Assembly (NCBI GenBank): GCA_963978895.1
Contig: OZ022244.1
Span: 31,699,194-31,763,193, forward strand
Length of the DNA stretch: 64,000 nt
Origin: Erpobdella octoculata
Taxonomy: Eukaryota; Annelida; Clitellata; Hirudinida; Erpobdellidae
Direction of reading: 5' to 3'
Position numbers and translations under genes: made by a program. The notes beneath the pieces were generated by a model. The model was not told the DNA's origin. It did not search any database and worked only from the letters and a program-made list of their open reading frames with translations. Shown piece by piece: positions 23,064-34,380 of this stretch. Numbering within the stretch: position 1 is the first letter of the stretch; each line of letters opens with the position of its first letter.

Positions 23064-24068
23064 TAAATATGCTTTTCTTCACAACTTTGAAGATACTTGC
23101 AGACTGTTCTAAGTTTTCATGCTTTTAACTTTTCATGACTGTCTTTTGAGATATTTTTTCATAATTGTATTTAACCTAACATTAAACTACATAATTCATT
23201 TTTCACTCTTAATAACAGTAGCTAAGAAATGCAGAAATTTTCTGTTAATAATTTTTAACAAATAGCATTTGATTAATTTCATAAAGCTTATGTAAATACT
23301 GTTTACATTTTATTTTTTATTTAACTAAATTTAACTGAAACCAATATTAACTATAAATTTAGTTATGCATTTATAATTTGAAAAGTGCTAGTATTTCATC
23401 TTAAATTTGGGATCTCTCAGACAATGGCAGACATTTTTGCTAATATTTTACTTATTTTTCTTTAAATAAAACGTTTTATTATATGTTTATAAAGTTCATT
23501 TTTAATGTTTACATTTTATTTGCTGTTTAAATAAAGTCAGTATTGCCTGAATACTTGCAAAACAAAATTGTTGTGTTTTTTATATTTTTGCCTATATTTC
23601 ATCTAATCTAACAAATTGAGAGGTCTAGAAAGTCTTAAAATGTTCCTGTTATTATTGCGTATCGTACCTATAAATTTTACATATCAATGAACTCAACCCT
23701 GATTGGTGGAGCGTGAATAGGCGTGTTTTAGGTGTGCACTCCGGAATTAATTTGTGTCTTTCGATTTTTGCTTATATTTCAGTTAAGCTACCAAATTGAG
23801 AAGTCTAGAAAGTTTTAAAATGTTCCTATTAAAATTGCCTATCACACATATAAATTTCGTCTGTTCACCTCAAAAAAGACCTTTTTGATTGAAAAGTCAC
23901 TTTGGCCCATAGACTATTGGTGAAAAATCAATTAAAAAAATCTGACCCATAGTCTATGGCATAGATATATCCATAGATATATCCATAGATATATCCATAG
24001 ATATCTATGGATATATCTATCTATGGTCTATGGCTTTAATCAACAAGTTCTGATTTTAAGTATCTTTG
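23064..24068. other. AT-rich non-coding region with internal duplications
   Basis: A segment of about 120 bases containing AAATTGAGAGGTCTAGAAAG (23610s) recurs near 23790. A 25-base string starting GAATAGGCGTGTTTTAGG occurs at both 22184 and 23715. From 23970 to 24030 there is a palindrome-rich run of ATAGATATATCC units. No gene seen. Confidence 0.5.
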
Positions 24069-24076
24069 TATTTTTC

Positions 24077-25857
24077 GGTAAAACCGTAGAATCCGGGGTA
24101 CAAACAAAAACAAGTATGGCCGCTATTTTGATTGACAGGTCTAAATAGAATGATTGACAGCTAGTGTTGCGGTTTTTTTATATGATTCTATGGAAAGCCA
24201 GTGTGTTAATGTTTAGAACAGACAAAATAACCAATAACTTTATTTAACAAATAATATTAAAATATGAATATTAAAATTGAAAGTAATGTAGTAAATTGTT
24301 GTTATGCGAGATGCGAAGCGCATTATCTGGTCTTTAGCATGACCATTGATAAGAACAATTGCGACTTGTTTTAGCAAATTCTTCATGTTCACAAGACAAA
24401 GGAAGAATCTATAAATAACGGAAAATTAGCAGTTGATAATTGATTGGGGTCTGCTCCGATGCAAAGCGTATTCGCTAGTCTGTTATCAGTCCATTAAGTT
24501 AATTAGAACAAATTGCCACTTGGAAAAGGAAGCATCTATAAATGACTGAAAATTAGCTGACCGGCAACTAAAGCCGGTAATGTGAATGGCTAAGATTATG
24601 GTGATGATTGATAAAAAAATAAATTAAGTGACTATATTTTTTAATTTCAATCATTAAAGTGTAACGACAGCTTTGCACAGTCTCCTAATCTATCATCCTT
24701 TTCAAATTGGAATAAATCATCATTTGCACAAATGAAAATATCAAATTATAGGACTACACTAAACCTCCAATGCCCGGAGAATGCGTACATTTAGTATCCT
24801 AGTACAAGGGGCACTTTGATCAACAGATCAACGTACCCCATATTGGTACAGATCAAAGAGCCCCTATGACATGGACCACGCTATAAATGGCGATATCTCA
24901 TCAATAAATGTTGTTTGAGAATTAAAGTATGCCATAAAATAAGCATTAGATATGCGTTTATACAATCCAAAATTAATTTTCCCGAAAAAATGTTTATTTA
25001 ATTTGTAATTACAGAAACTCAACTGTTGTGAAGATGTACTTTTCTCCGGTCAAATCAAACTTTCGTATTTATCAACTTTCAGCGGCGGATTGTTGAAAAG
25101 AAAATAGGACTAAAAATAGTACGGAAACAAATACAAACCATAAACAATTTTTTTAATTTTTTTAATTTAGAAATTATTACGTTATTGCCAAAAGATCAAT
25201 GTGCCCCAGAGATCAAAAAGCCCCCATCTCCCCTACTACCTACTGAGCCTTTTATTTTGAGACAAACCCTAAAATCCACAACTGCGATTTTGTCATTATT
25301 ATTTAATGTACTAATTTGATTGACATATTTTGCGTTATCAACTGTTTAATAATATGGGATAAGTTGTAGTCAGTCACAAAAAGAAGTCAAATGTATTTTT
25401 TTAACCATCTAAGAGAGCATATACCTACTTATCATCTAATACTGCTTTAATCTGCTTCAGAGCCTTTGAATAACACGCCCAGATTAAAAACAAAAACAAT
25501 TATCAAGTTTTAATTTTCAGTCCTTTATAGATGCTTTCTTTGTTTTGTGAACATGAATAATTCGCGAAGGTAGGTAATTGTTCTAATCAGCTTAATGGTC
25601 TTGCGGTCTGGTAAATACGCTTCGCTTCTCGCATCAAAGCACATCCCAAACATTTTATATTTAAGCAATATTTTAAATTATTTTTGATAATTATTAAACT
25701 AGATAATATTTTACAAAAAATTAAATAAATTTTTATATTTTTTTAAGTCGATCAGGCACATCCCATCCTAAAGGCGGAGCATAGAAATTAAGAGGCGGAG
25801 TTTACGCCGATACATTTTTTAGAATTTGTTTATACCCCGGATTCTACGGTTTTATCG
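24077..25857. mobile_element. hAT-like non-autonomous DNA transposon upstream of CHMP4-like A
   Basis: Ends are inverted repeats containing AAAACCGTAGAATCCGGGGT. The 8-base sequence TATTTTTC flanks both sides (24069-24076 and 25858-25865). No transposase frame. Subterminal sequence around 24300-24560 recurs in inverted orientation near 25500-25640. It separates an upstream segment shared with genes C and E from the start codon of gene A. Confidence 0.75.
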
Positions 25858-25975
25858 TATTTTTCTATGTAATAATTCGTTTGAGATTGTCGTTACGCGT
25901 TGCGATAACTTTTTCTGAGTTTTTCCGTCAAAACTGAAAACTACATTCCATTTTGGCATTTAAAATAAAATAAAC

Positions 25976-28900
25976 ATGAGCATTCCACCTACAGTAGTAA
26001 GTCAAAAAGAAAACACCCCGACACCACCACAGGTGGGTATTAGGCGTTTAAAAGAATTGGAACTAAAAATGCGGAAAAAGGCGAACGCATTAAGAAGAAA
26101 AGTTCAAGCACACAAAGACACTGCTATAAAACAACGCACAAGTAATAGACCTGGTATGTATCGATTATCTTCTTTATACTACTTTATAACTTTAGTTTGT
26201 GATGCAAGTTAATGAACAGACCAGCGGCCACTTTGCAATGTTGGCAACTTGCGGATAAGAGTAGACAGTCGCACGAAAATTTCAAATTAAATTTGTTTGT
26301 TATCAGGTTTTGTGCTAAATCAATTTATTGGAAAAGTTCAGTAGATGTGTAATTTGGTACTCTATCCATTGGCAATGGACTTGGGCACTGCTTTCTGCTT
26401 TCACTTGTGTTTCTTTTCATAAGAGTAACGGCATATGCTGTGTAAACAGGGCGCCACTGGCAGCCCCGCATACTACTCGCTAGTTCCCCAAGCACACAAA
26501 GGACTTTAACCTCCAACCGCAGTTTGTACTCATTTATCGACCACCAAAGGATGAAACGCTGAGTTGAGCACATGTGAGTTAGTTTCTTGCTTAAGGAAAT
26601 TACGTGCCCGGACCGGGAATCGAACCCGGGACCTCCACTCTCAAAGCCGTTGTCTAAACTACTAGAACAACACTTTTTTTTAGCTATAGTAATTTTAAAC
26701 AAACTATATATCAGTTTCTATTTCAGTGCTGATAAATTCAGCAGAAGTAGAATATTATGACACAATAAACAGAATATTCTGATAAATTAGCAAATAGGCG
26801 TTGCCAGCGCATTTTAGTAAACTGCATGTCGACCTGGAGAAGTAGCCGAAACTTCTACACTTTGATTAAAAACTTATTTAATTATCAGTTTTATGTTTAT
26901 AAAGTACTACTTAATTTTTAATAACTATCAGGTTGTTTTTATTTATCTGTTCTTTGACTGTTGCACTATTAGCATCAACAATTGATAATAATAGATCGTT
27001 AGATCTAACGAGCAACTAATTTAGAAAATACTTAAAACCTTTTTCGAAACTTTTTTTAAACAGCTGCCATAATAGCTCTTCAAATGATGAAGGAATACGC
27101 AAAACAGCTCGAGTTCACCAACGGTATGATTTTGAACATCCGACGCCAGAGAGAAGCCGTCGAAAATTTCCTTGAAAACATCCAAGCTCTCAAGGTCATC
27201 AAGGATGTCGCAAAGTCGTTGAAAATAATGCATAACAAGGCGTAAGTAGTTTTGGGCTAAATTGGGTAAAGTTTTTTTTATATTAATGCATATAATGCAT
27301 GCATGGAAAGGTTATTAAATGGATAGTTCTCCATTAAATTTGAAAACATGGATAAAAAAGAATGTTGAGTATATGCTTTTTTTACCCTTATTTCATGTTT
27401 TTAAAAGATGCATCCTTTTCTCTGGTAACATTTCCAGACTATACAGTAGTTTCTTGATTGGTTCATTTTTTTAATTTTCAAGTAAACACTTTTAGGCAGA
27501 ATAACGTGCAATTGGTTAAATATTTTAGCTCGTGTCTAATAATTCTAAATGATGGTTGACATCATTAATTTGTTTGAGCGTTCGGGATCGAATAATTAAG
27601 TGAGGTTAGGAGATTATATAAGTAGTTATTAGGATGTCATGGGCACCCAGTGTTTACAAAATTAAAACCCGAACCCTGAGCTTTAAAAATGTCCACACAA
27701 TCTCTAGTTTATATATAACATTTTAAAATTAATATAACAATTTGAAGGAATGTTGATGACGTTCACAACCTGATGGAGGACATCGCCGAACAGCAAGAAA
27801 TCGCCAGCGAAATATCGAATGTCATTTCCAAACACATTGGCTTAGGACAGGACATTGATAAGGTTTTTTGGCTTGGACGTTCTTATGGAATCACTTAAAT
27901 ATTAGCTCGTAAACGTAATTAACTGCGCAAACAGACAAGTTTGTTGACATTATTTGGTCCAAGTGATGCACATGTCTTATTGACAATATAACCAGCAGAG
28001 CTGAACAATCATTCTGAGGTAGCTGGTAGGCACAAAATTGTCTTGGCAAGGAATGACAACATCGGATATCATATCGGGCCAGACTCCATTAGCTTTTCAT
28101 TTGGTTCACATATAGTTTCGTTGTCGATGCCATAACCATCCATTGCAACTGTCTCCATGTGCTCATCATGAGTATCTACTTCTATTTGTTGTTCAAACTT
28201 TCGGTACATTTGTAAGTGATGGGTCAATTAACCGTTAAAATTTTTTAATTAATTAATTGTTAAAATTAGCACCCCTTATATATATTAACAGCGCTATATA
28301 CGTTATCAAATGATGATAGAAATGACATAATGTAAAGTTGATGGTTCTGTTACTAATGATATGATCCAAAAATGGTAGCCTGGGTGAGCTGCTGAGTAAG
28401 CTTCTCTTGTTGGAATACTCGGTCAGCCTCACTGGAGACCGAGCTGATCTTGTCAGCATCGATAGTTCATCTGATGACATTCGACAATGTGGATCAATTG
28501 AAGCACAACTTGTAACCATGCTTCATTATTATTATTGTTATATTAACTAGACAGTAATTTTATTTAATAACCTAGTGAAAAATAATATAAAAATAAATAT
28601 AAATAATATAAACTATGATGGAAAACAAACAGAGTTTGCTTGTGTGCTTTTCATTCCACAATTTGCAAAGTGGAACATATAAGCACCAAGGTGTCGTTTT
28701 CTGCATGCTTCGGTCATATATTCGTACGACTGAACGACATTTTCACACATTTTGTTACTCCACAGGACGGACTCATTGTAGTGCTGGATGAACTGGAACA
28801 GGAGGCACTCGATGAAGAGCTGATCATAGTTGAGCCTACGATTGACACACTCCCTGCTGTGCCTAACCAGCCACAAACGATCAAAGAAGAACTGATCAAA

Positions 28901-29050
28901 GTTGAGCCTACCATTGACACACTCCCTGCTGTGCCTAACCAGCCACAAACGATCAAAGAAGAACTGATCAAAGTTGAGCCTACGATTGACACACTCCCTG
29001 CTGTGCCTAACCAGCCACAAATAAAAGAAGAGATCAGATGCTTGAAATAA
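25976..29050 (+). CDS. chmp4-like: CHMP4/Snf7-like ESCRT-III protein, copy A
   Basis: Four exons: 25976-26153, 27064-27241, 27748-27862, 28766-29050 (251 aa), with phase-1, phase-2 and phase-0 introns and good donors (GTATGT, GTAAGT). It starts MSIPPTVVSQKENTPTPPQ. The Snf7 core follows: basic helix 1 (RRLKELELKMRKKANALRRK), then exon 2 with MMKEYAKQLEFTN and QREAVENFLENIQALK, and exon 3 with NVDDVHNLMEDIAEQQEIA. Exon 4 begins DGLIVVLDELEQEALDEEL, equivalent to the CHMP4 segment after helix 5. It then has three copies of a 24-residue unit (VEPTIDTLPAVPNQPQ) and ends CLK. The family polymerises on membranes for budding and scission. The family's C-terminal ALIX-binding helix is absent. Exon 2 matches gene C, exons 3-4 match gene B. 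Confidence 0.88.
26345..26680 (-). mobile_element. tRNA-derived SINE (family 3) in intron 1 of copy A
   Basis: Read on the minus strand, the head has an A-box-like TTCTAGTAGTTTAGAC and a perfect B box GGTTCGATTCC within CCCGGGTTCGATTCCCGGTC. The head most resembles tRNA-Glu (inference). A body with AAAGTCCTTTGTGTGCTTGG and GCTGCCAGTGGCGCC follows. The same element is at 51838-52150 (+) and its head alone at 54588-54620 (+). Confidence 0.8.
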
Positions 29051-29474
29051 TCAATAGTAATATTGATAATTTGTATAAAGGTCCTTTGGAACGGTTTCGT
29101 TGTTTATTGGATGAATAATAAATGAATTTGAAGAAATGTACTTATTTTCTATATATACATGAATATATATGTATATATATATAAATTAGATTATGTGTGT
29201 AAGTAAGTAAGTCCTTTATGCATTGCTACACCATCCGATCTCATCCCCCGGTTCAGAGGGGCCAAAAATCCTTTCCAGGCCAAAAGTGCCTATGTTTGAC
29301 CATCAAAAGTAATTATGTAATAAAATTCAAATTTAGTTTATGTAACAAGGTTTGAAGTCTTCAAAAACCTTTTAGCCAGTTTTAGCAAATCTATTTTACG
29401 TATTGAAGGGCTAAAAGAAGTTAGTTACAAATGTAAAAGAGAAAATGAGCGGGAACAGAAACGGGAGGGCAAGA
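27660..29474. repeat. Left arm of a large inverted repeat (partner 32700-34380)
   Basis: Intron 2 end, exon 3, intron 3, exon 4 and downstream Helitron-like sequence of gene A are repeated in reverse orientation as the 3' half of gene B. The roughly 3.2-kb spacer contains the duplicated block 29474-30838. The boundary in intron 2 is approximate. Confidence 0.8.
29148..29474 (+). mobile_element. Truncated Helitron-like element
   Basis: Begins TCTATATATACATGAATA and contains GTCCTTTATGCATTGCTACA, the 5' signature of the Helitron-like family seen complete at 32700-33142. It loses its 3' end at the junction with the 1.1-1.4-kb duplicated block. Confidence 0.6.
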
Positions 29475-30102
29475 GTGTTTAGATTGTGATATAAATTTTT
29501 TATTAAAAATTATTTTATAACTTCAAAAAATACACCAGAGACAAATGTAAGAGCCCCAACAGGAAAACAACACGCTACCTTCTGAGAAATTTAAACTACA
29601 TACGCAAGACTACTAAAAATTTGCCTCAACCCTATACTCTATGACATGACTTTCAGTTATCCTGTTTCTTATCCTGTAAACTCAAATTCCAGTCACTTCA
29701 TATTTAACTGTATAAGAATGTAGATTATATAGAAGAGATGCAGGGTTGTTAACGCTACTGAAATTTATAAGTAGCGTCGCTACCGCTACTTTGCTGGGGC
29801 GGAAGGCATGAAGAGCGAGTAAACTACTCGCAGAGTAAGCACTACTTTCCGAGTAACTATTCTCGGAGTAGCGTGCGACAGGGGCGAAACTAGGGAGAGC
29901 AGGGGGTGCTGCAATATTTCCAAATTCGATGAGTTTTTTTTGGGTGGGGGTGCTACATTTATTTATAAACTTGTCTTGCAAAAAAATTTCTTTGATTATC
30001 TTCAGTTTGCAGTTTTTTTGGTATCTTTAAGAATTTGTTAATGATAGAAAAGAAGAGAGACAGAAAAGTCAGGTTAAATAAAAGTGTGTAAAAAAATTGT
30101 TC

Positions 30103-30275
30103 AACTCCGTCTCGCTAATTGCGAGCCAGCCCCAATCCTGAAAAAGGAGGAGGGAAAAGTTAAAGGATCAAATTATGATCCACGACAGAAAGTACTTAGG
30201 TGCTTCCTACATACAGTAATTTCAGTCTTAAAATACCTGGTGTAAGGGGATATAAACTATTAAAAAAAACATATT
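30103..30275 (+). mobile_element. SINE family 1 copy
   Basis: AACTCCGTCTCGCTAATTGC head, GATCCACGACAGAAAGTAC body and A-rich end. It is inside the duplicated block, so it predates that duplication; the partner copy is at about 56812-56980. Confidence 0.8.
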
Positions 30276-30532
30276 GTTAGCCTTGAATGTGAAGGCTTCA
30301 CGGTTCGACTCCCACTTGCTGCTTGTGGCATATGTTATCGAAAAATTAGCGGGTAAAATATTCAGGTCGAGTGATTGATTAATTAATTAAAATAAAGTTA
30401 TTCATTTATTATTTTAAAATTAAACTTATCAATTTTATCGATTTTTCAGAAAAAAACAAGAGATAAAATGCCGCTCATAAAAATAAATTTTTCACGAAAA
30501 CGCTTTTTTTGTTTATTACAAATTGTAATTAA

Positions 30533-30786
30533 CCGTTATAACTATTACCAAGGAAGTAGGCGCCGTTTGCCGGGGCAATAAGCGGTAAAATTGCTATTGA
30601 GCCGGCTGTTTTGCCCATATATATGGTTTTGCCAAAACAATTGATTCTTCGATCAATTGATAAAGAAGTACATATTTTCTAAAGGGTTAGGGTTTAATTT
30701 TAGGTAGACTTACGGCGCGACTGCCGGCTCAATAGAAATTTTACCAATTATTTCCACGGCTAACCGCCGGGACAATAGCAGCGACT
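30533..30786. mobile_element. MITE with imperfect terminal inverted repeats and empty-site paralogue
   Basis: 254 bases. The inverted repeats include GGTAAAATTGCTATTGAGCC against its near match in the right half. GTAATTAA is duplicated at 30525-30532 and 30787-30794. In the paralogous block, the position around 57250-57265 has a single GTAATTAA and no insert. The 8-base duplication suggests the hAT group. Confidence 0.88.
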
Positions 30787-30838
30787 GTAATTAACACATT
30801 GACACACGGATAGACGCAAACAGCAGTTCGTTAAAAAG

Positions 30839-32699
30839 TTGAACTTTTAGTTTGAAAATAGCACTTTAAGGCTTAAGGTTTGTCTTTCGCTGGAGCAAAT
30901 TCAGGACTAGTCTGAGAAGTAACATGATTAGGATAACTACATCTTTTGAATTTTAGAGGTGATTATTGCACATAATTACTTAGGTTCATAAATGCAGTGG
31001 CTGATGATTGGTCGGTTCATGGCTTTAAATTGTTGTACACATACTCTCTTCAACATTTTTTTCTTACTGGTATGATACAGTTGCAACATTGTTATAGTTG
31101 GAATGGGTAATACCGTTTTAGGGGTTCATTGACAAACCAAAACCCAAATATGCAAGCTTCGTTCACTAGCCCTTTAGCTCCACCCACAAAATTTTAAATG
31201 TAATTTCTGAAAATGTAGAGCAGCATTAATAATATCAAAATTAGGATTAAACAATTGTAGATTAAAATAGAGTAAACGTGTAAAATTATTTGTTGGTTAC
31301 TAAATGTTAATAATAGTTAAAAAAAAAACAGAAGAGGTTTTAGTGGTATTTCATGAAATAGAATAAAGTACTTAGGTTTGGGTACAGTGTGTTGTTAATT
31401 TAGATCATCATATTTATTCATAATCATTCTTGAGAAATATGGGCCTTTCTGCAAACAGCTCTAGATTCTCAGATTCTGAGTCAAAAGCACAATGTTGTAC
31501 ATATTTATTAAACATTTCAAACTCAAACTAATGACAAAAACAAAATTAAATGAAAAATAAAAATTTCATTTCTAGAAGTCATTTATGGTTAGTGACTTGA
31601 ATTTGTCTCTTGAAAAAATTCACTTATTACTGAAACAACTCATAACGTTGACATTTATTTTATTACAATTCACTTTTCTTGATAATTGCTGAGCTGACAT
31701 ATTTCTAGACAATGGAACACTGTAATGTCACATCTGAAAGATAATATATATCATCACAAAATCATATCTATAGAAATGAATCAATTCACAAATTGGTAGT
31801 GAAATTAGTTCATATCGATATATAAAATAGTACAAATTTATGACTTTTACTGATGTCGAACTTACTTCTAGTAATGAATTTCTATGTTTTTTTAAGATAA
31901 ATTAGTTGTTTGACGCAATGATGAAACATTCCGTTATTCAACACCACCCTCTTGCAGATGAGCTTCTTATTTTTCTTGAAGTTTGTCCGCCACTCAACCT
32001 GCGATGCGGGTAACAGCATTTCCAGATGAAACTTTAACCTGTTAATAGTAACAGTTTGAATACTGAGTAAATTAGTTATTAAACAATTTCATTTGAAAAA
32101 GATTGAGAGCTTAAACAAAATATTTTAAAAATATAATCAAAAAGGATTTAAATCAAAATTTAAAAACAGGCTTTTGGCTCAAAGATGAATTGAAAAATTA
32201 AATTTGTTGAAATTAATGAATTTAATGAAAATAATTATTGAGATTCATTTCAGGTTCCGCAATCTTGTCCATAAACAACACCTCTCTTAAAGAAGTTTCA
32301 AGTAATGAGAGTAATAATAGTGGAAATCTAGACAAAAGGGACCTTTACTATTCAAAATATCAATCGTGTTGCTGACAATCTCAAAAATTGTACAACTGCA
32401 TCAACATTTCCATGCTTCATCTCAATTTCATTTACTATTTTGCATCATTTTTAAACCAGATTTACTAAATACTTTTTAAATGTGTCAGAACAAATGAATA
32501 AGTATATGTAGGCACAGTTACTAAAATGATCTTCAAATAAATTCTTATTTACACCTAGATACACTTTCATTTTCTGCTAAAGAAACTCAACATATTTTCT
32601 GACTAATATTTTAACATATCTGACTACAGCTATTTTATTTCATACCAGCGGGGTGCCTGGACTTACATACAATCATTGTCATTTATATATATATATATA
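30839..32699. other. AT-rich region with no gene recognised
   Basis: No open frame of note and no clear repeat until 32643-32699, where a tiny deleted Helitron-like piece (CAGCGGGGTGCCTGG plus TA run) abuts the complete element at 32700. Confidence 0.5.
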
Positions 32700-33142
32700 C
32701 TAGCGGGGGTACCTGGGGTTTTTAGAGGTTTTTCTAATGTTCGTCTCGCTCCTGTTTCTTTCCCCGCTCCCTTTTCATTCCCAGTCATTTTTTTCTCGTT
32801 CCCTCTTGCTCTCCCGTTTCCGTTCCCGCTCATTTTCTCTTTTACATTTTTAACTAACTTCTTTTAGCCCTTCAATACGTAAAATAGATTTGCTAAAACT
32901 GGCTAAAAGGTTTTTGAAGACTTCAAACCTTGTTAAATAAACTAAATTTGAATTTTATTCCATAATTACTTTTGATGGTCAAACATAGGCACTTTTGGCC
33001 TGGAAAAGATTTTTGGCCACTCTGAACCGGGGGATGAGATCGGATGAATGGTGTAGCAATGCATAAAGGACTTACTTACTTACACACATAATCTAATTTA
33101 TATATATATATAAATATACATATATATTCATATATATATAGA
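32700..33142 (-). mobile_element. Helitron-like non-autonomous element downstream of gene B
   Basis: On the minus strand it begins TCTATATATATATG and ends in a GC-rich short hairpin followed by CTAG (GGTACCCCCGCTAG) next to T. TC start, CTRR end with a nearby hairpin and insertion next to T are the Helitron signature. No Rep/helicase frame. Confidence 0.6.
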
Positions 33143-34007
33143 AAATAAGTACATTTCTTCAAATTCATTTATTATTCATCCAATAAACAACAAAACCGTT
33201 CCAAAGGACCTTTATACAAATTATCAATATTACTATTGATTATTTTAAGCATCTGATCTCTTCTTTTATTTGTGGCTGGTTAGGCACAGCCGGAAGTGTG
33301 TCAATGGTAGGCTCAACTTTGATCAGTTCTTCTTTGATCGTTTGTGGCTGGTTAGGCACAGCAGGGAGTGTGTCAATCGTAGGCTCAACTATGATCAGCT
33401 CTTCATCGAGTGCCTCCTGTTCCAGTTCATCCAGCACTACCATGAGTTCGTCCTGTGGAGTAACAAAATGTGCGAAAATGTCGTTCAGTCGTACGATTAT
33501 ATGACCGAAGCATGCAGAAAACGACACCTTGGTGCTTATACGTTCCACTTTGCAAATTGTGGAATGAAAAGCACACAAGCAACCATTTGTCTTTATATTA
33601 TTTATTTTGTCAGTTTATATTATTTTTCACTAGATTATTAAATAAAATTACTGTCTAGTTAATATAACAATAATAATAATGAAGCATGGTTACAAGTTGT
33701 GCTTCAATTGATCCACATTGCCGAATGTCATCAGATGAACTATCGATGCTGACAAGATCAGCTCGGTCTCCAGTGAGGCTGACCGAGTATTCCAACAAGA
33801 GAAGCTTCCTCAGCAGCTCACCCAGGCTACCATTTTTGGATCATATCATTAGTAACAGAACCATCAACTTTACATTATGTCATTTCTATCATCATTTGAT
33901 AACGTATATAGCGCTGTTAATATATATATATATTATTTCGATTTTCGACAAGTAGGTTTAATAAATGTAACTTATGACACTATAAATTTAAATTAATCGT
34001 TAACAGC

Positions 34008-34057
<50 letters not shown>

Positions 34058-34380
34058 TCAAGTGTATATATATATATACACTTCAAGGGTACCATATGTA
34101 AGTTATATCATTAAGAAACATGTCTTTGGTCAAAAGCTAAGACTTTTAAGTTTACGAGCTAATATTTAAGTGATTCCATAAGAACGTCCAAGCCAAAAAA
34201 ACCTCATCAATGTTCTGTCCTAATCCAATGTGTTTGGAAATGGCATTCGATTTCTCGTTGGCGATTTCTTGCTGTTCCCTGATGTCCTCCATCAGGTTCT
34301 GAACATCATCAACATCCCTTCAAATTATTATATTAATTTTAAAATGTTATATATAAACTAGAGATTGTATGGACATTTTT
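32700..34380. repeat. Right arm of the large inverted repeat (partner 27660-29474)
   Basis: Reverse-complement counterpart of the gene A 3' half, covering gene B exons 3 and 4, intron 3 and the downstream element. Confidence 0.8.

Larger units (their letters stand above)
29474..30838. repeat. Duplicated block, copy 1 (partner 56174-57307)
   Basis: Begins AGTGTTTAGATTGTGATATA in both places and runs nearly collinear to GAACAGCAGTTCGTTAAAAA-like sequence. It contains a hAT end fragment (CAGGGTTGTTAACGCTAC at 29741), a family-1 SINE and tRNA-like remains (CACGGTTCGACTCCC near 30300). This copy alone carries the 254-base MITE. Confidence 0.9.

Noticed and set aside
26590..26680. tRNA gene with intact B box
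   Set aside because: Acceptor stem has several mismatches, the anticodon arm is poor and the same head continues into a dispersed SINE body elsewhere.
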